Assembly: GCA_934565855.1 (NCBI GenBank)
Contig: CAKTIO010000006.1
Coordinates: forward strand, 144,913-208,912
Direction: 5' to 3'
Origin: an uncultured Dysosmobacter sp.
Lineage (GTDB): Bacteria > Bacillota > Clostridia > Oscillospirales > Oscillospiraceae
Length of the DNA stretch: 64,000 bases
In this document: positions 32,596 to 40,497 of the stretch, piece by piece
Layout of the letters: the number at the start of each line of letters is the position of its first letter
How positions within the stretch are numbered: the first letter of the stretch is position 1
Program-made: the position numbers and the translations under genes
The notes under the pieces: generated by a model
Told to the model about the DNA's origin: nothing
Seen by the model: the letters and a program-made list of their open reading frames with translations, nothing else
Databases searched by the model: none

Positions 32596-33393
32596 TTACT
32601 GGGGGTCCATTGCGGTGCGCAGTGTGTCGGTAATGGCGCCCTCAAACAGCTCGGTGGCGTGGGCGTGCAGCGTTTCCAGCGCGCCGGCGGAGAGGGTGCA
32701 GGGCAGCTGACCGCCAGCCATAGAGAGGTCCATGTCCAGAATGAACTTGACCTCCGGGTCCTGCTGGGCGTTGGGGCGGTTGTTCTTCAGGCGACCGGGA
32801 CCGGCGTGGATCTTTGCCTGGCAGCTGGAATCCAGCTTGAACAGCAGGTCCGTGGAGCAGTTGAAGAAATCCTCCTCCCGGACATCCGGCTCCTTCAGGG
32901 CGCCCAGATAGGCGGGGGTAAACAGCTCGGACCACTGATAGTCGTTCAGGGAGAGCTTTTCCCGGGAAAAGATATTCACATAGCGCAGACCCACCCGCTC
33001 AAAATAAGAGGGCTTGTAAAGCGCGATGAACTCTGCCAGCGGCTTGTCCAGCTGACGGGCAAAGTCCTGCCAGCCGGTGTAGTGCAGCGTGGAGAGGGAG
33101 ATGAAGTTCTGGGTCAGGTTCAGCTTCCAGCGCCCGTCTGCGGAGAGAAGGTTGTAGTTGGCAATGGGCGGCTGCTGCTTGATTTGCGGGTTTGGACCGC
33201 CCAGACCGACGATCTGGGGAGCCGGAGTGTCCAGCCGCTTGACATACTGGGGGAAATGCTCCCGGACGGCTTCCTGAAAGTCTGCCGGTTCATTTTGATT
33301 GATGGTGAGAATGGGGGGGAAGCGGAACTGGCAAATGACCTCGTGAGCGGGAGACTTGCCGTAAAGAGTCCGCGGATGATCGGAAAACAGCAT
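32596..33393 (-). CDS. TIGR04255 family protein, unknown function
   Basis: A 265-residue soluble protein beginning MLFSDHPRTLYGKSPAHEVICQ-like sequence. The 'P..EVI.Q.RFP' opening and the ERVGLRYVNIF block are signatures of the TIGR04255 family, which is scattered in bacteria and often found in accessory DNA. No enzymatic residues are known for the family. AAAGGAGTACACCTC precedes the ATG. It stands alone between pyruvate kinase and the SleB-like gene. Confidence 0.8.
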   Translation of the reverse strand: MLFSDHPRTLYGKSPAHEVICQFRFPPILTINQNEPADFQEAVREHFPQYVKRLDTPAPQIVGLGGPNPQIKQQPPIANYNLLSADGRWKLNLTQNFISLSTLHYTGWQDFARQLDKPLAEFIALYKPSYFERVGLRYVNIFSREKLSLNDYQWSELFTPAYLGALKEPDVREEDFFNCSTDLLFKLDSSCQAKIHAGPGRLKNNRPNAQQDPEVKFILDMDLSMAGGQLPCTLSAGALETLHAHATELFEGAITDTLRTAMDPQ

Positions 33394-33480
33394 GAGGTGT
33401 ACTCCTTTGTATCAGAATGTCTTTATTCTATCCCCATCCAGAAGAAAAGTCAACGCTTGCCGCCGGAGCGTCCGCCAGTG

Positions 33481-34296
33481 CTACAGATAGAACCGGTGGC
33501 AGCCGATGGTGGTGAGATAGGTGCGGTTGGCGCGGATCCAGCTGCCCTGAGACAGGGCGGGAGCGTAGAAATACAGGCTTTCTCCAATGGGGCTGCTACA
33601 GCCGGAGAGGACGGATCTTGCCGCGGCGACCGACTGCGCGGAGGGGGCGTCATAAATACTGCCGTTGCTGACCGGCTCAAATTGTACGCCGTAGCTGTCG
33701 TCAAAAATAACGCCCTTGATGGTGTCGGGAAAGGTGTCGGAGGCGACACGGTTCAAAACCACATGTCCCACGGCGACCTGCCCGTCAAAGGACTCCCCCC
33801 GGCTTTCCGCGCTGATGATGCGGCTGAGCCAGTAGAGGTCCTCTTCACTGTAGGAGGGGGCGTCCTGTCCGGAAACCGTGGTGACCGCGGCGCCCTGAAG
33901 GGCGGAGTCCCACTCCACCTGCCAGCCCAGTGCAGTACACAGCGTCCGCAGGGGGAGGTATGTAGCTCCATTTTCGATGTAAACGGGACTGGGGAGCGTC
34001 ACGGCGGCGTCATCGACCCGCAGCGTGTAGGAGCCAGGCTGGGCGGTGATCCTTCCGGCGGCGCCCTCCGCCTCAGCCTGCTGCCGGGCGGCGTTCCAGG
34101 AGACGTTCCACTCTCCCGCGGCATTGAGAAACGCGCGGAGGGGAACGGATGTCACGCCGTTGGAAAGGTATGAGACCGCGGACAGCCGCACACCGTTGAT
34201 GGTGACGGGAACCGTCCGGGATGCCGCGGCAGCGGGAACGCTCAGGGCGGCGGATAGGCACAGGGCGGTCATTCCCGCCAGTAGCTTTCGTTTCAT
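33481..34296 (-). CDS. Secreted SleB-like wall hydrolase with stalk domain
   Basis: A 271-residue exported protein. Residues 1-25 form a signal peptide (AALSVPAAAA). About 27-135 is a copper-amine-oxidase-N-like (stalk) domain with its two repeats (TSVPLRAFLNAAGEWNVSWN, ATYLPLRTLCTALGWQVEWD). About 148-271 is the Hydrolase_2/SleB domain (LYWLSRIISAESRGESFDGQ, VGHVVLNRV, PDTIKGVIFD). SleB is a spore-cortex lytic transglycosylase; the glutamate in AESRGE is the likely catalytic residue. The stalk fusion is common in clostridial spore and envelope enzymes. It supports a spore-forming host. Confidence 0.9.
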   Translation of the reverse strand: MKRKLLAGMTALCLSAALSVPAAAASRTVPVTINGVRLSAVSYLSNGVTSVPLRAFLNAAGEWNVSWNAARQQAEAEGAAGRITAQPGSYTLRVDDAAVTLPSPVYIENGATYLPLRTLCTALGWQVEWDSALQGAAVTTVSGQDAPSYSEEDLYWLSRIISAESRGESFDGQVAVGHVVLNRVASDTFPDTIKGVIFDDSYGVQFEPVSNGSIYDAPSAQSVAAARSVLSGCSSPIGESLYFYAPALSQGSWIRANRTYLTTIGCHRFYL

Positions 34297-34487
34297 GATA
34301 GAATTCCTTTCTTTGTGGACCTTAAGGACAGCATACTAAAGGTTACAAAAAGTAACAACCCACAAAGAATGGAAGGACTGGAAGAAACAGGAGAAACTCA
34401 ACGCAGCGTTGCTTGCCTTTTGGCGCGCGGACGGGTATGCTTTTGAGAGCGGAACGAGGAACCTGTAAAAGGAAAGGAATGAGAACG

Positions 34488-35072
34488 ATGAACGCGGAGA
34501 AAACAGGTGCGCTGCTGCGCAGGCTGCGCCTGGAAAAGCAGATGACCCAGCGGCAGCTGGCACAGCTGCTGTGCATCAGCGAGCAGGCGGTCAGTAAATG
34601 GGAACGGGGCGTGGGAATGCCGGATGTGTCGTTTCTGCCCCAACTGGCGGAAATTTTTTCCGTCAGCACAGAAAAGCTGTTGAGTGGCTCGCTGGAGACC
34701 AACGAGCCAGAGGGAGGAAATATGAAACGGTTAAAATTTTATGTGTGTCCGGACTGTGGAAATGTCATGACAGCCGCGTCCGCGGCAGAATTGACTTGCT
34801 GCGGACGGAGACTGCAGCCGCTGGAGGTGCATGAGGGCGATGAAGCCCATACTGCACAGGTAGAGCTGATAGAGGATGACTGGTACGTCACATGGCGGCA
34901 CCCGATGGAAAAGGACCACTTTTTCCGCTTTGCCGCCTATGTGGGCAGCGAGCGGGTGCTGCTGGTGCGGCTGTATCCGGAGCAGGGCGGAGAGGTCCGC
35001 ATTCCGCGGATGTCCGGCGGCAGGCTGTATCTCTGCTGCTCCAGACACGGGCTGTTTCCGGTCGGGCTTTAA
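34488..35072 (+). CDS. XRE regulator fused to a desulfoferrodoxin/superoxide-reductase-like domain
   Basis: A 194-residue protein. Residues 8-65 are a Cro/CI helix-turn-helix (QMTQRQLAQLLCISEQAVSKWERG). Residues 79-110 match the desulforedoxin iron site (C87, C90, C104, C105). Residues 113-194 match superoxide reductase: E119-A-H121, H138-P-M and H144 six residues apart, and C184-x-x-H187, the full four-His/one-Cys iron set. The loop lysine of the usual E-K-H is Ala120. ATG 34488 is preferred over 34479 by spacing from AAGGAAAGG. It probably senses superoxide or iron; whether it also reduces superoxide is open. Its stop overlaps the convergent permease's stop by 4 bases. Confidence 0.85.
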   Translation: MNAEKTGALLRRLRLEKQMTQRQLAQLLCISEQAVSKWERGVGMPDVSFLPQLAEIFSVSTEKLLSGSLETNEPEGGNMKRLKFYVCPDCGNVMTAASAAELTCCGRRLQPLEVHEGDEAHTAQVELIEDDWYVTWRHPMEKDHFFRFAAYVGSERVLLVRLYPEQGGEVRIPRMSGGRLYLCCSRHGLFPVGL

Positions 35073-36601
35073 GCAAGCAGTCCCTGCTGGCGGAGAAATG
35101 CCCGGGCGGTCTCCTCCACAGACTGTCCCTGTACGTCCACGGCATAGGTCAGCTGAGACATGGCGTCGTTGGTAAAGCTGCCGGAGAGCAGGTTCAGCGT
35201 CTCCTCCAACTGGGGCGAGGTCTGTGAGAACCGCTGAAAGAGATCGTCCCGGACCAGCAGCGCCCCGTTGTATTCCGGGAAGAAGTGCCGGTCGTCCTCC
35301 AGAATCCTCAGTCCGGCGCGGCGGTTCAGCCCGTCTGTGGTGTAGACCTCCGTCACCTGAAAGCTGTTGTTTTCAATGGCGGCGTATTTCAGTCCCAGAT
35401 CAACGGAAACAGCGTCCCGGAAGGAGAGACCGTAAAAGTCGGTAAAGGGGCGATACTTCATGCTGCCCTCCTGGGTGAAGAAGCCATGCTCCGCTCCAAA
35501 GACCAGCTGGTCCGCCACAGGCAGCAGGTCGCTGATGCAGCGCAGCTGGTAGGCGTTGGCGGTGTCCTCCGTGACGGCGATGGCGTAGGTGTTGTTCAGC
35601 CCCAGCTTGCCCAGCAGATGGACCTGGTAGGCGTCGGACGCCTGCTGATTCGCATAATCGTACAGGGAGACGCCGGGGGGAATGTCCGTGGTGTCCTGAT
35701 GAAGGAAGGTGGTCAGCAGGGTTCCGTCGTAGCTGACCATCAAGTCGCAGGAGGGATCGGCGGCAGTCAGCTCGTGGAACGTGTTGACCTGGGTCATCTG
35801 GTCCTTGATGTGAACGTTCAGGTCCGTGTGCTCCTCCACCAGCAGCTTCACCATCTGTGTCAGCAGCTGCGTTTCCGAGTAGTCGCCGTCGTAAAGGATC
35901 AGGGTGTTGGCGGAGCTGCTATCCGTCCGGAAGGCGATGCCGCCTGCCGCCAGCGCCGCGCAGAGCAGCACCGCTCCGCAGATGGCAGCCGCCCTGCCGA
36001 GCCGCTTTCTGGGCGCGCCTGCGGCAAGCAGTGTCTCCAGTCGTCCCATCAGGGTATCAAACACAAGGGCAATGGTCATTAGGGCGGCGGTGGGCAGCAG
36101 GATCAGGCGCATTTGCTTGGTGCGGATCCCCTGATAGATGGCGGTGCCCAAGCCGCCTCCGCCGATAAAGGCGGCGAAAACAGCGGTGCCGATGGCGTTG
36201 ACCGCGGCAATGCGGATGCCGGTAAAAATGGTGGGGAATGCCAGAGGGAGCTCCACCTGCACCAGCTGCTCCATGCGGCTCATGCCGCAGCCCCGGGCGG
36301 CTTCCTTCAGTGCGGGAGAAAGCTCCTGCAGCCCCAGACAGGTGTTGCGGACGATGGGCAGCAGAGAGTACAGGGTGATGCCCAGTACCACCGTCAGCTT
36401 TCCTGCGCCGAACACGACCATCAGAAGTCCCAGCAGAGCGAGAGAGGGAATGGTTTGAAAGAGGTCGGAGATCCAGAGAATGGGTTTGCGGACTTCTTTT
36501 TTCATGTAGGCAAGAATGCCCAGAGGCAGTCCGGCAGCAATGGAGAGCAGCACGGACAGCAGGACGATATACAGGTGCTCCCAGATCAGTTTCCAGCTCA
36601 T
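35069..36601 (-). CDS. Osmoprotectant ABC permease fused to its substrate-binding domain (OpuC type)
   Basis: A 510-residue membrane protein. About 1-200 is a BPD_transp_1 permease with five or six segments and the EAARGCGMSRMEQL coupling loop. After one more hydrophobic segment (near 205-225), about 235-510 is an OpuAC-type glycine-betaine/choline-binding domain outside the membrane. Such fusions are common in Firmicutes. Its start overlaps the other permease as ATGA. It would import betaine, carnitine or choline for osmotic balance, with the ATPase at 37279 and under a BusR-type repressor. Confidence 0.92.
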   Translation of the reverse strand: MSWKLIWEHLYIVLLSVLLSIAAGLPLGILAYMKKEVRKPILWISDLFQTIPSLALLGLLMVVFGAGKLTVVLGITLYSLLPIVRNTCLGLQELSPALKEAARGCGMSRMEQLVQVELPLAFPTIFTGIRIAAVNAIGTAVFAAFIGGGGLGTAIYQGIRTKQMRLILLPTAALMTIALVFDTLMGRLETLLAAGAPRKRLGRAAAICGAVLLCAALAAGGIAFRTDSSSANTLILYDGDYSETQLLTQMVKLLVEEHTDLNVHIKDQMTQVNTFHELTAADPSCDLMVSYDGTLLTTFLHQDTTDIPPGVSLYDYANQQASDAYQVHLLGKLGLNNTYAIAVTEDTANAYQLRCISDLLPVADQLVFGAEHGFFTQEGSMKYRPFTDFYGLSFRDAVSVDLGLKYAAIENNSFQVTEVYTTDGLNRRAGLRILEDDRHFFPEYNGALLVRDDLFQRFSQTSPQLEETLNLLSGSFTNDAMSQLTYAVDVQGQSVEETARAFLRQQGLLA

Positions 36602-37242
36602 GAATGCACCTCCCTGCGCAGCCCGCGGGGCGTGACTATTTTTTGAAGCTGGTCCACCAGAGCGCCCAGCAGCACCGCCATCAGGGCGGCGGGAACGGCG
36701 CCCGTGACGATCAGCAGGCGGTTGTTGGAGGAAACACCCTGATAGATGAAGTCGCCCAGACCGCCCAAGCCGATCATGGATGCCAGCACCGCCCAGGAGA
36801 CGGTGTAGATCACGGACAGGCGAAGCCCGCCGATGATGGTGGGCAGTGCCAGCGGCAGCTCTATATGCTTCAGGGTCTGCAGGGGAGAGTAGCCGCAGCC
36901 CCGGGCGGCTTCCCTGTACTGTGGCTCGATCTGCGTCAGACCGGTGTAGGTGTTTTTCAGGACCGGAAAGGTGGCGTAGATGGCAAGCGCGAAAATGACG
37001 GTGAAGGGGGTCATGCCGAGGGCAAAGAAAAGCAGTCCGATGAAAACAATGCCGGGAACGGTCTGAAAAATGGAGAGGACCGGCAGCAGAACAGAGGACC
37101 AGGCGGCAGGCAGGCGGGACAGAAGAATGCCCGCTGCCAGCCCCAGCGCCAGTCCCAGAGAGACGGAGACCAGAACATATGCCAGATGGACCAGAACTGC
37201 GTGCAGCAGCATGGGACCGTATGCGGAGAGAAACGAGTGCAT
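36598..37242 (-). CDS. Osmoprotectant ABC transporter permease (OpuCB/OpuCD type)
   Basis: A 214-residue membrane protein with five to six segments and the coupling-loop motif EAARGCGYSPLQTLKHIELPLALP. It pairs with the permease half of the fused protein encoded next. AAAGGAGGTCCTCTCTG precedes the ATG. It lies 36 bases after the ATPase in the same operon. Confidence 0.92.
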   Translation of the reverse strand: MHSFLSAYGPMLLHAVLVHLAYVLVSVSLGLALGLAAGILLSRLPAAWSSVLLPVLSIFQTVPGIVFIGLLFFALGMTPFTVIFALAIYATFPVLKNTYTGLTQIEPQYREAARGCGYSPLQTLKHIELPLALPTIIGGLRLSVIYTVSWAVLASMIGLGGLGDFIYQGVSSNNRLLIVTGAVPAALMAVLLGALVDQLQKIVTPRGLRREVHS

Positions 37243-37278
37243 CAGAGAGGACCTCCTTTCAGGTGTTCGTCCGGCGGC

Positions 37279-38400
37279 TTACTGCGCTTCGCCCCAAAGG
37301 GTGTCCGCCACGACGCGCGCCATGCTGTTTTTGGTGATGATGCCGGCGATGGTGCGGTCCGGATTCAGTACGACAACGTAGTTGTCGTCCGAGTTCATCA
37401 GGTACTCCATCGTCTGGCGGGCGTCCTCTCCCACCAGAATGGTGCGGACCTTGGTGGTGATGAGGGGAACGATGCTGTCCGCGGTGCGTCCGTACAGGCG
37501 GATATTCTGAATGGGAAGCACCCCCAGATATGTGTCGTCGTCATCGGTGACCAGCAGGGTGTCCACGCCGGAGCGCGCCATCAGCTCTGCACATTCCAGC
37601 ACGCCGCGGTGCTTGGTAACGGTGTATGGATTTTTGCGCATAAAGTCCTCCGCCTTGATGGGCGCGGACTCCGTCACGCCCTGATGCTTGCCCAGAAAGC
37701 TGCGGACCAACGGAGAGGCGGGATGCTCCAGCATCTCCTCCGGCGGCGCCATCTGCTCCATGCTGCCGCTGTTCATAAAGAGGATGGTGTCTGCCAGACG
37801 CAGCGCCTCGCCCATGTCATGGGAGACGAATACGATGGTTTTCTTCAGCTTCCTCTGCAGCTTTTTGACCTCCTCCTGCAGGGTCTCTCTGGTCATGGGG
37901 TCCAGCGCGCTGAAGGGTTCATCCATCAGAACGATGGGGGGAGACGCGGCAAGCGCCCGCAGCACGCCGATGCGCTGCTGCTGTCCGCCGGAAAGCTCGC
38001 TGGGGTATTTGTGGGCATACTGCCCGTAGGGCAGGTGGACCAGCTCCAGCAGCTCCCGGGTGATCTCCTCACAGCGGGAGCGTTCATACTTCAGCAGCCT
38101 GGGGACCACGCAGATGTTCTGCTCCACCGTCATGTTGGGAAACAGTCCGATCTGCTGGATCACATAGCCAATGTGGCGCCGAAGCTCCACGGGATTCAGG
38201 GTGGCAATGTCCTTCCCGTCGATCAGGATCCGCCCCTGATCCGGCTCCAGCAGGCGGTTGATCATTTTCATGGTGGTGGTTTTGCCGCAGCCGGAGGGAC
38301 CGATCAGTACCAGAAACTGTCCGTCCGGAATGGTGAAGGTCAGGTCCTTTAAAATGACGTTTTTCCCATAGTATTTTGAGACGTGTTCAAACTGGATCAT
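37279..38400 (-). CDS. opuCA: Osmoprotectant ABC transporter ATPase with CBS domains (OpuCA type)
   Basis: A 373-residue ATPase: Walker A GPSGCGKTT (34-42), signature LSGGQQQRIGVLRALA, Walker B IVLMDEPFSALD, H-loop FVSHDMGEA. Residues about 250-373 are two CBS domains, which in OpuA/OpuC sense ionic strength or c-di-AMP. ATG 38400 has AAAGGAGGATATCCAGC before it and overlaps the end of the busR-like gene by 14 bases, so repressor and transporter are one operon. Confidence 0.94.
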   Translation of the reverse strand: MIQFEHVSKYYGKNVILKDLTFTIPDGQFLVLIGPSGCGKTTTMKMINRLLEPDQGRILIDGKDIATLNPVELRRHIGYVIQQIGLFPNMTVEQNICVVPRLLKYERSRCEEITRELLELVHLPYGQYAHKYPSELSGGQQQRIGVLRALAASPPIVLMDEPFSALDPMTRETLQEEVKKLQRKLKKTIVFVSHDMGEALRLADTILFMNSGSMEQMAPPEEMLEHPASPLVRSFLGKHQGVTESAPIKAEDFMRKNPYTVTKHRGVLECAELMARSGVDTLLVTDDDDTYLGVLPIQNIRLYGRTADSIVPLITTKVRTILVGEDARQTMEYLMNSDDNYVVVLNPDRTIAGIITKNSMARVVADTLWGEAQ

Positions 38401-39037
38401 GCTGGATATCCTCCTTTGACGTGACAAAATGCCGGACAGCCTCCGCGGCGGCGGGTGTGCCTGCAAGCACGATGATGTCTCCACCGAAAAGCCCTGCGTA
38501 GGGACCGGGGGAGAGGATCGCCCTGCCGCCCCGGCGGATGGCGATGATGGTGGCGCCGGTGGACTGCCAGAACCGCAGCTCACCGATGCTTTTTCCCAGC
38601 AGGGGAGAATCCTCCGGAACGGGGACCTCATAGTTGGGGAACGGTTCGCTGGAGGCGGCAAGAGAATCCCGGCTCTGGATGAGGGCGGCTACGGTCTCAG
38701 CGGTTTTCCGGTTCAATTCGGCGTACTGCTCCATCAGGTCCTTCAACTGCTCCCGCAGGGCATGGACCTCGGTATCCGCGGAAAAATTTTCGATGTAGCG
38801 GCGGGCGCTGTCCGCCGACAGGACCAGCGTGCCGCTCTGCTGCTTGATGGCAACGACCTTCATGTCGGCAAGCAGATGCAGAGCGCGGCGGATGGTCTCC
38901 GGAGAGACGCTGTATTCGGAAGCCATGATGGAGCGTCCGTACAGGCGGCTGCCCTCCGGCAGCTCACCCCGCGAGATCCTGCGGGCAATGTCCAGGGCAA
39001 TTTGCAGATATTGTGCGCTGACAGTGGCTTCCCGCAT
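38387..39037 (-). CDS. BusR-like GntR/RCK_C regulator of osmoprotectant uptake
   Basis: A 216-residue repressor. Residues about 8-75 are a GntR winged helix (ALDIARRISRGELPEGSRL, EYSVSPETIRRALHLL), a coiled coil follows near 85-120, and about 135-210 is an RCK_C/TrkA_C domain (GATIIAIRRGGRAILSPGPYAGLFGGDIIVLAGTP). This order is that of BusR, which in lactococci and streptococci binds c-di-AMP and shuts off the betaine importer BusA. Here it is the first gene of the transporter operon, so the same control is very likely. Confidence 0.9.
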   Translation of the reverse strand: MREATVSAQYLQIALDIARRISRGELPEGSRLYGRSIMASEYSVSPETIRRALHLLADMKVVAIKQQSGTLVLSADSARRYIENFSADTEVHALREQLKDLMEQYAELNRKTAETVAALIQSRDSLAASSEPFPNYEVPVPEDSPLLGKSIGELRFWQSTGATIIAIRRGGRAILSPGPYAGLFGGDIIVLAGTPAAAEAVRHFVTSKEDIQHDPV

Positions 39038-39345
39038 GGAAGCTCCCTCCTTTCTGTGGGGCTTGAATGGGGTCCTTTATACTGACAACTTTATCATGAA
39101 CGAAAGAATGGTAGTTGAATAAACAATGAACAAACGGTAAAATCGCGTGAAAAAGCCGTTAAGAAGTTTTGAATATCCGTAAAATCGGGAAATGAGACGA
39201 ATGGGAGGACCCGGAGGAACCGGCGTATCTCGCCTGCCCTGCAGCGGTGCAAGAAAAGCATAGGACCGGTGCGTCTCTGTGGTGTTTCCCTGCCGGGAAA
39301 GGGACGGCAGGATTATTTTACTATGGGAAAGCGCAGAAAAAATAA
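39038..39345. other. Intergenic region upstream of the busR-opuC operon
   Basis: About 300 bases with no credible gene. The minus-strand promoter of busR should lie near 39070-39150; TATAAA is seen at about 39081-39076. An imperfect palindrome overlaps it. The stretch 39180-39300 looks unstructured. Confidence 0.5.
39083..39096. promoter_or_regulatory. Imperfect palindrome, candidate BusR operator
   Basis: TGACAACTTTATCA is an inverted repeat with one mismatch per arm (TGAyAA..TTrTCA), just upstream of the presumed -10 of the busR operon. BusR binds bipartite palindromes near its target promoter; the exact consensus could not be checked here. Confidence 0.4.
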
Positions 39346-39375
39346 GAAAAGGGACGTTTTTCAACGTCCCTTTTC
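39346..39375 (-). terminator. Terminator after serA
   Basis: Perfect 13-base arms (39346-39358, 39363-39375) with a 4-base loop, then a T-rich minus-strand tail (TTATTTTTTC). Confidence 0.88.
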
Positions 39376-39387
39376 CAAAGCTCAGCT

Positions 39388-40302
39388 TCAATGTTCAAAA
39401 TGCTCGATCAGGTCCACCAGCTCCGCGCCGATCCGCTTCTGCGCTTCCTTGGTGCCTGCCCCAATATGCGGCGTACAGCTGACTGCGGGATGGGAGGGCA
39501 GCGTCCAGTTGGGAGACTTTTCATCCGCCCAGACGTCCAGTCCGGCGGCGCGGACCTTTCCGGTCTGCAGCGCCTCCAGCAGGGCGGCTTCGTCTACGTT
39601 GGAGCCGCGGGAGACGTTCACGATCACAACACCATCCTTCATCCTGGAAAGCGTTTCCGCCGTGACCAGCGGGGTGTCTCCGGCGGGGGCGCTAAGGGCG
39701 ATGATGTCAGACTGTGCCAGCAGCTCGTCCATGGAGACGAAGCGCATGGTCTCACACTCGCAGCCTTCGGGCTTGCTGCGGTGGACCGTGGACAGCACCT
39801 GCATGCCAAGTGCCTGCGCCTTTTCACCAATCAGGCGTCCGATCCGTCCATAGCCGATAACGCCGATGGTTTTTCCGGATAGCTCAAACCCCTTGGAATA
39901 GGCTTTTTTCTCCCATTTCTGTTCCCGCATGGTGTGTCCGGCAATGGAGATGCTGCGCGCGCAGGAAAACAGCAGGGCGATCGCCAGTTCCGCCACCGCG
40001 TTGGAGGAGGCACGGGGCGTGTTCCGGACCTGTATTCCCGCGGATTCCGCATAGCGCACATCAATGTTGTCCAAGCCGACCCCGGCGCGGATGATGAGCC
40101 TTAAGCGGCTTCCCTTTGCCGTGTCGATCTGCGGGGCGCGGATTTTGGTGGCGGAGCGGATGATGACCGCGTCAAAATCCCGCAGTGCCGCGCCCAGAGC
40201 GTCCGGCTCGTAAAACTGCTCTGTGATCTCATAGCCGTCCGCCCGCAGCCTTTCCATCGCACCGGCATCCATGCCGTCTGTTACCAAAATTTTCATAGCC
40301 AT
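39388..40302 (-). CDS. serA: D-3-phosphoglycerate dehydrogenase, short form without ACT domain
   Basis: A 304-residue D-2-hydroxyacid dehydrogenase with NAD-binding motif GVIGYGRIGRLIGEKA, substrate arginine in NVSRGSNVDEAAL, and the C-terminal His in PHIGAGTKEAQ. It oxidises 3-phosphoglycerate, the first step of serine synthesis. It lacks the regulatory ACT and ASB domains of long SerA, so serine feedback at the protein level is not expected. ATG 40302 has AAAGGGGATATCATA before it. It is downstream of serC in the same direction, which supports the assignment over a general hydroxyacid dehydrogenase. Confidence 0.88.
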   Translation of the reverse strand: MAMKILVTDGMDAGAMERLRADGYEITEQFYEPDALGAALRDFDAVIIRSATKIRAPQIDTAKGSRLRLIIRAGVGLDNIDVRYAESAGIQVRNTPRASSNAVAELAIALLFSCARSISIAGHTMREQKWEKKAYSKGFELSGKTIGVIGYGRIGRLIGEKAQALGMQVLSTVHRSKPEGCECETMRFVSMDELLAQSDIIALSAPAGDTPLVTAETLSRMKDGVVIVNVSRGSNVDEAALLEALQTGKVRAAGLDVWADEKSPNWTLPSHPAVSCTPHIGAGTKEAQKRIGAELVDLIEHFEH

Positions 40303-40497
40303 TATGATATCCCCTTTATCAATGATCCGGCGGCGCACCCCAGGGGCGCCAGATTGGCGTCGGAAACGCACATCCAATGGGGGATGGATGTGCCGGCGTA
40401 CCCATCCCGTCCGGCAGGGCGGGATGCGGATCGGGGATCGTCAGAGGGTTCCCCGGTCACATAGGTACAGAGGAATCGTCATAACAGGGAATCGGGA
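40303..40497. other. Structured 195-base spacer between serC and serA
   Basis: No ORF. Two perfect hairpins are seen: GCACATCC/GGATGTGC (40368-40375, 40386-40393) and CATCCCG/CGGGATG (40403-40409, 40420-40426), and a third imperfect one around 40332-40350. There is no T-tract, so they are not simple terminators. Confidence 0.5.
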
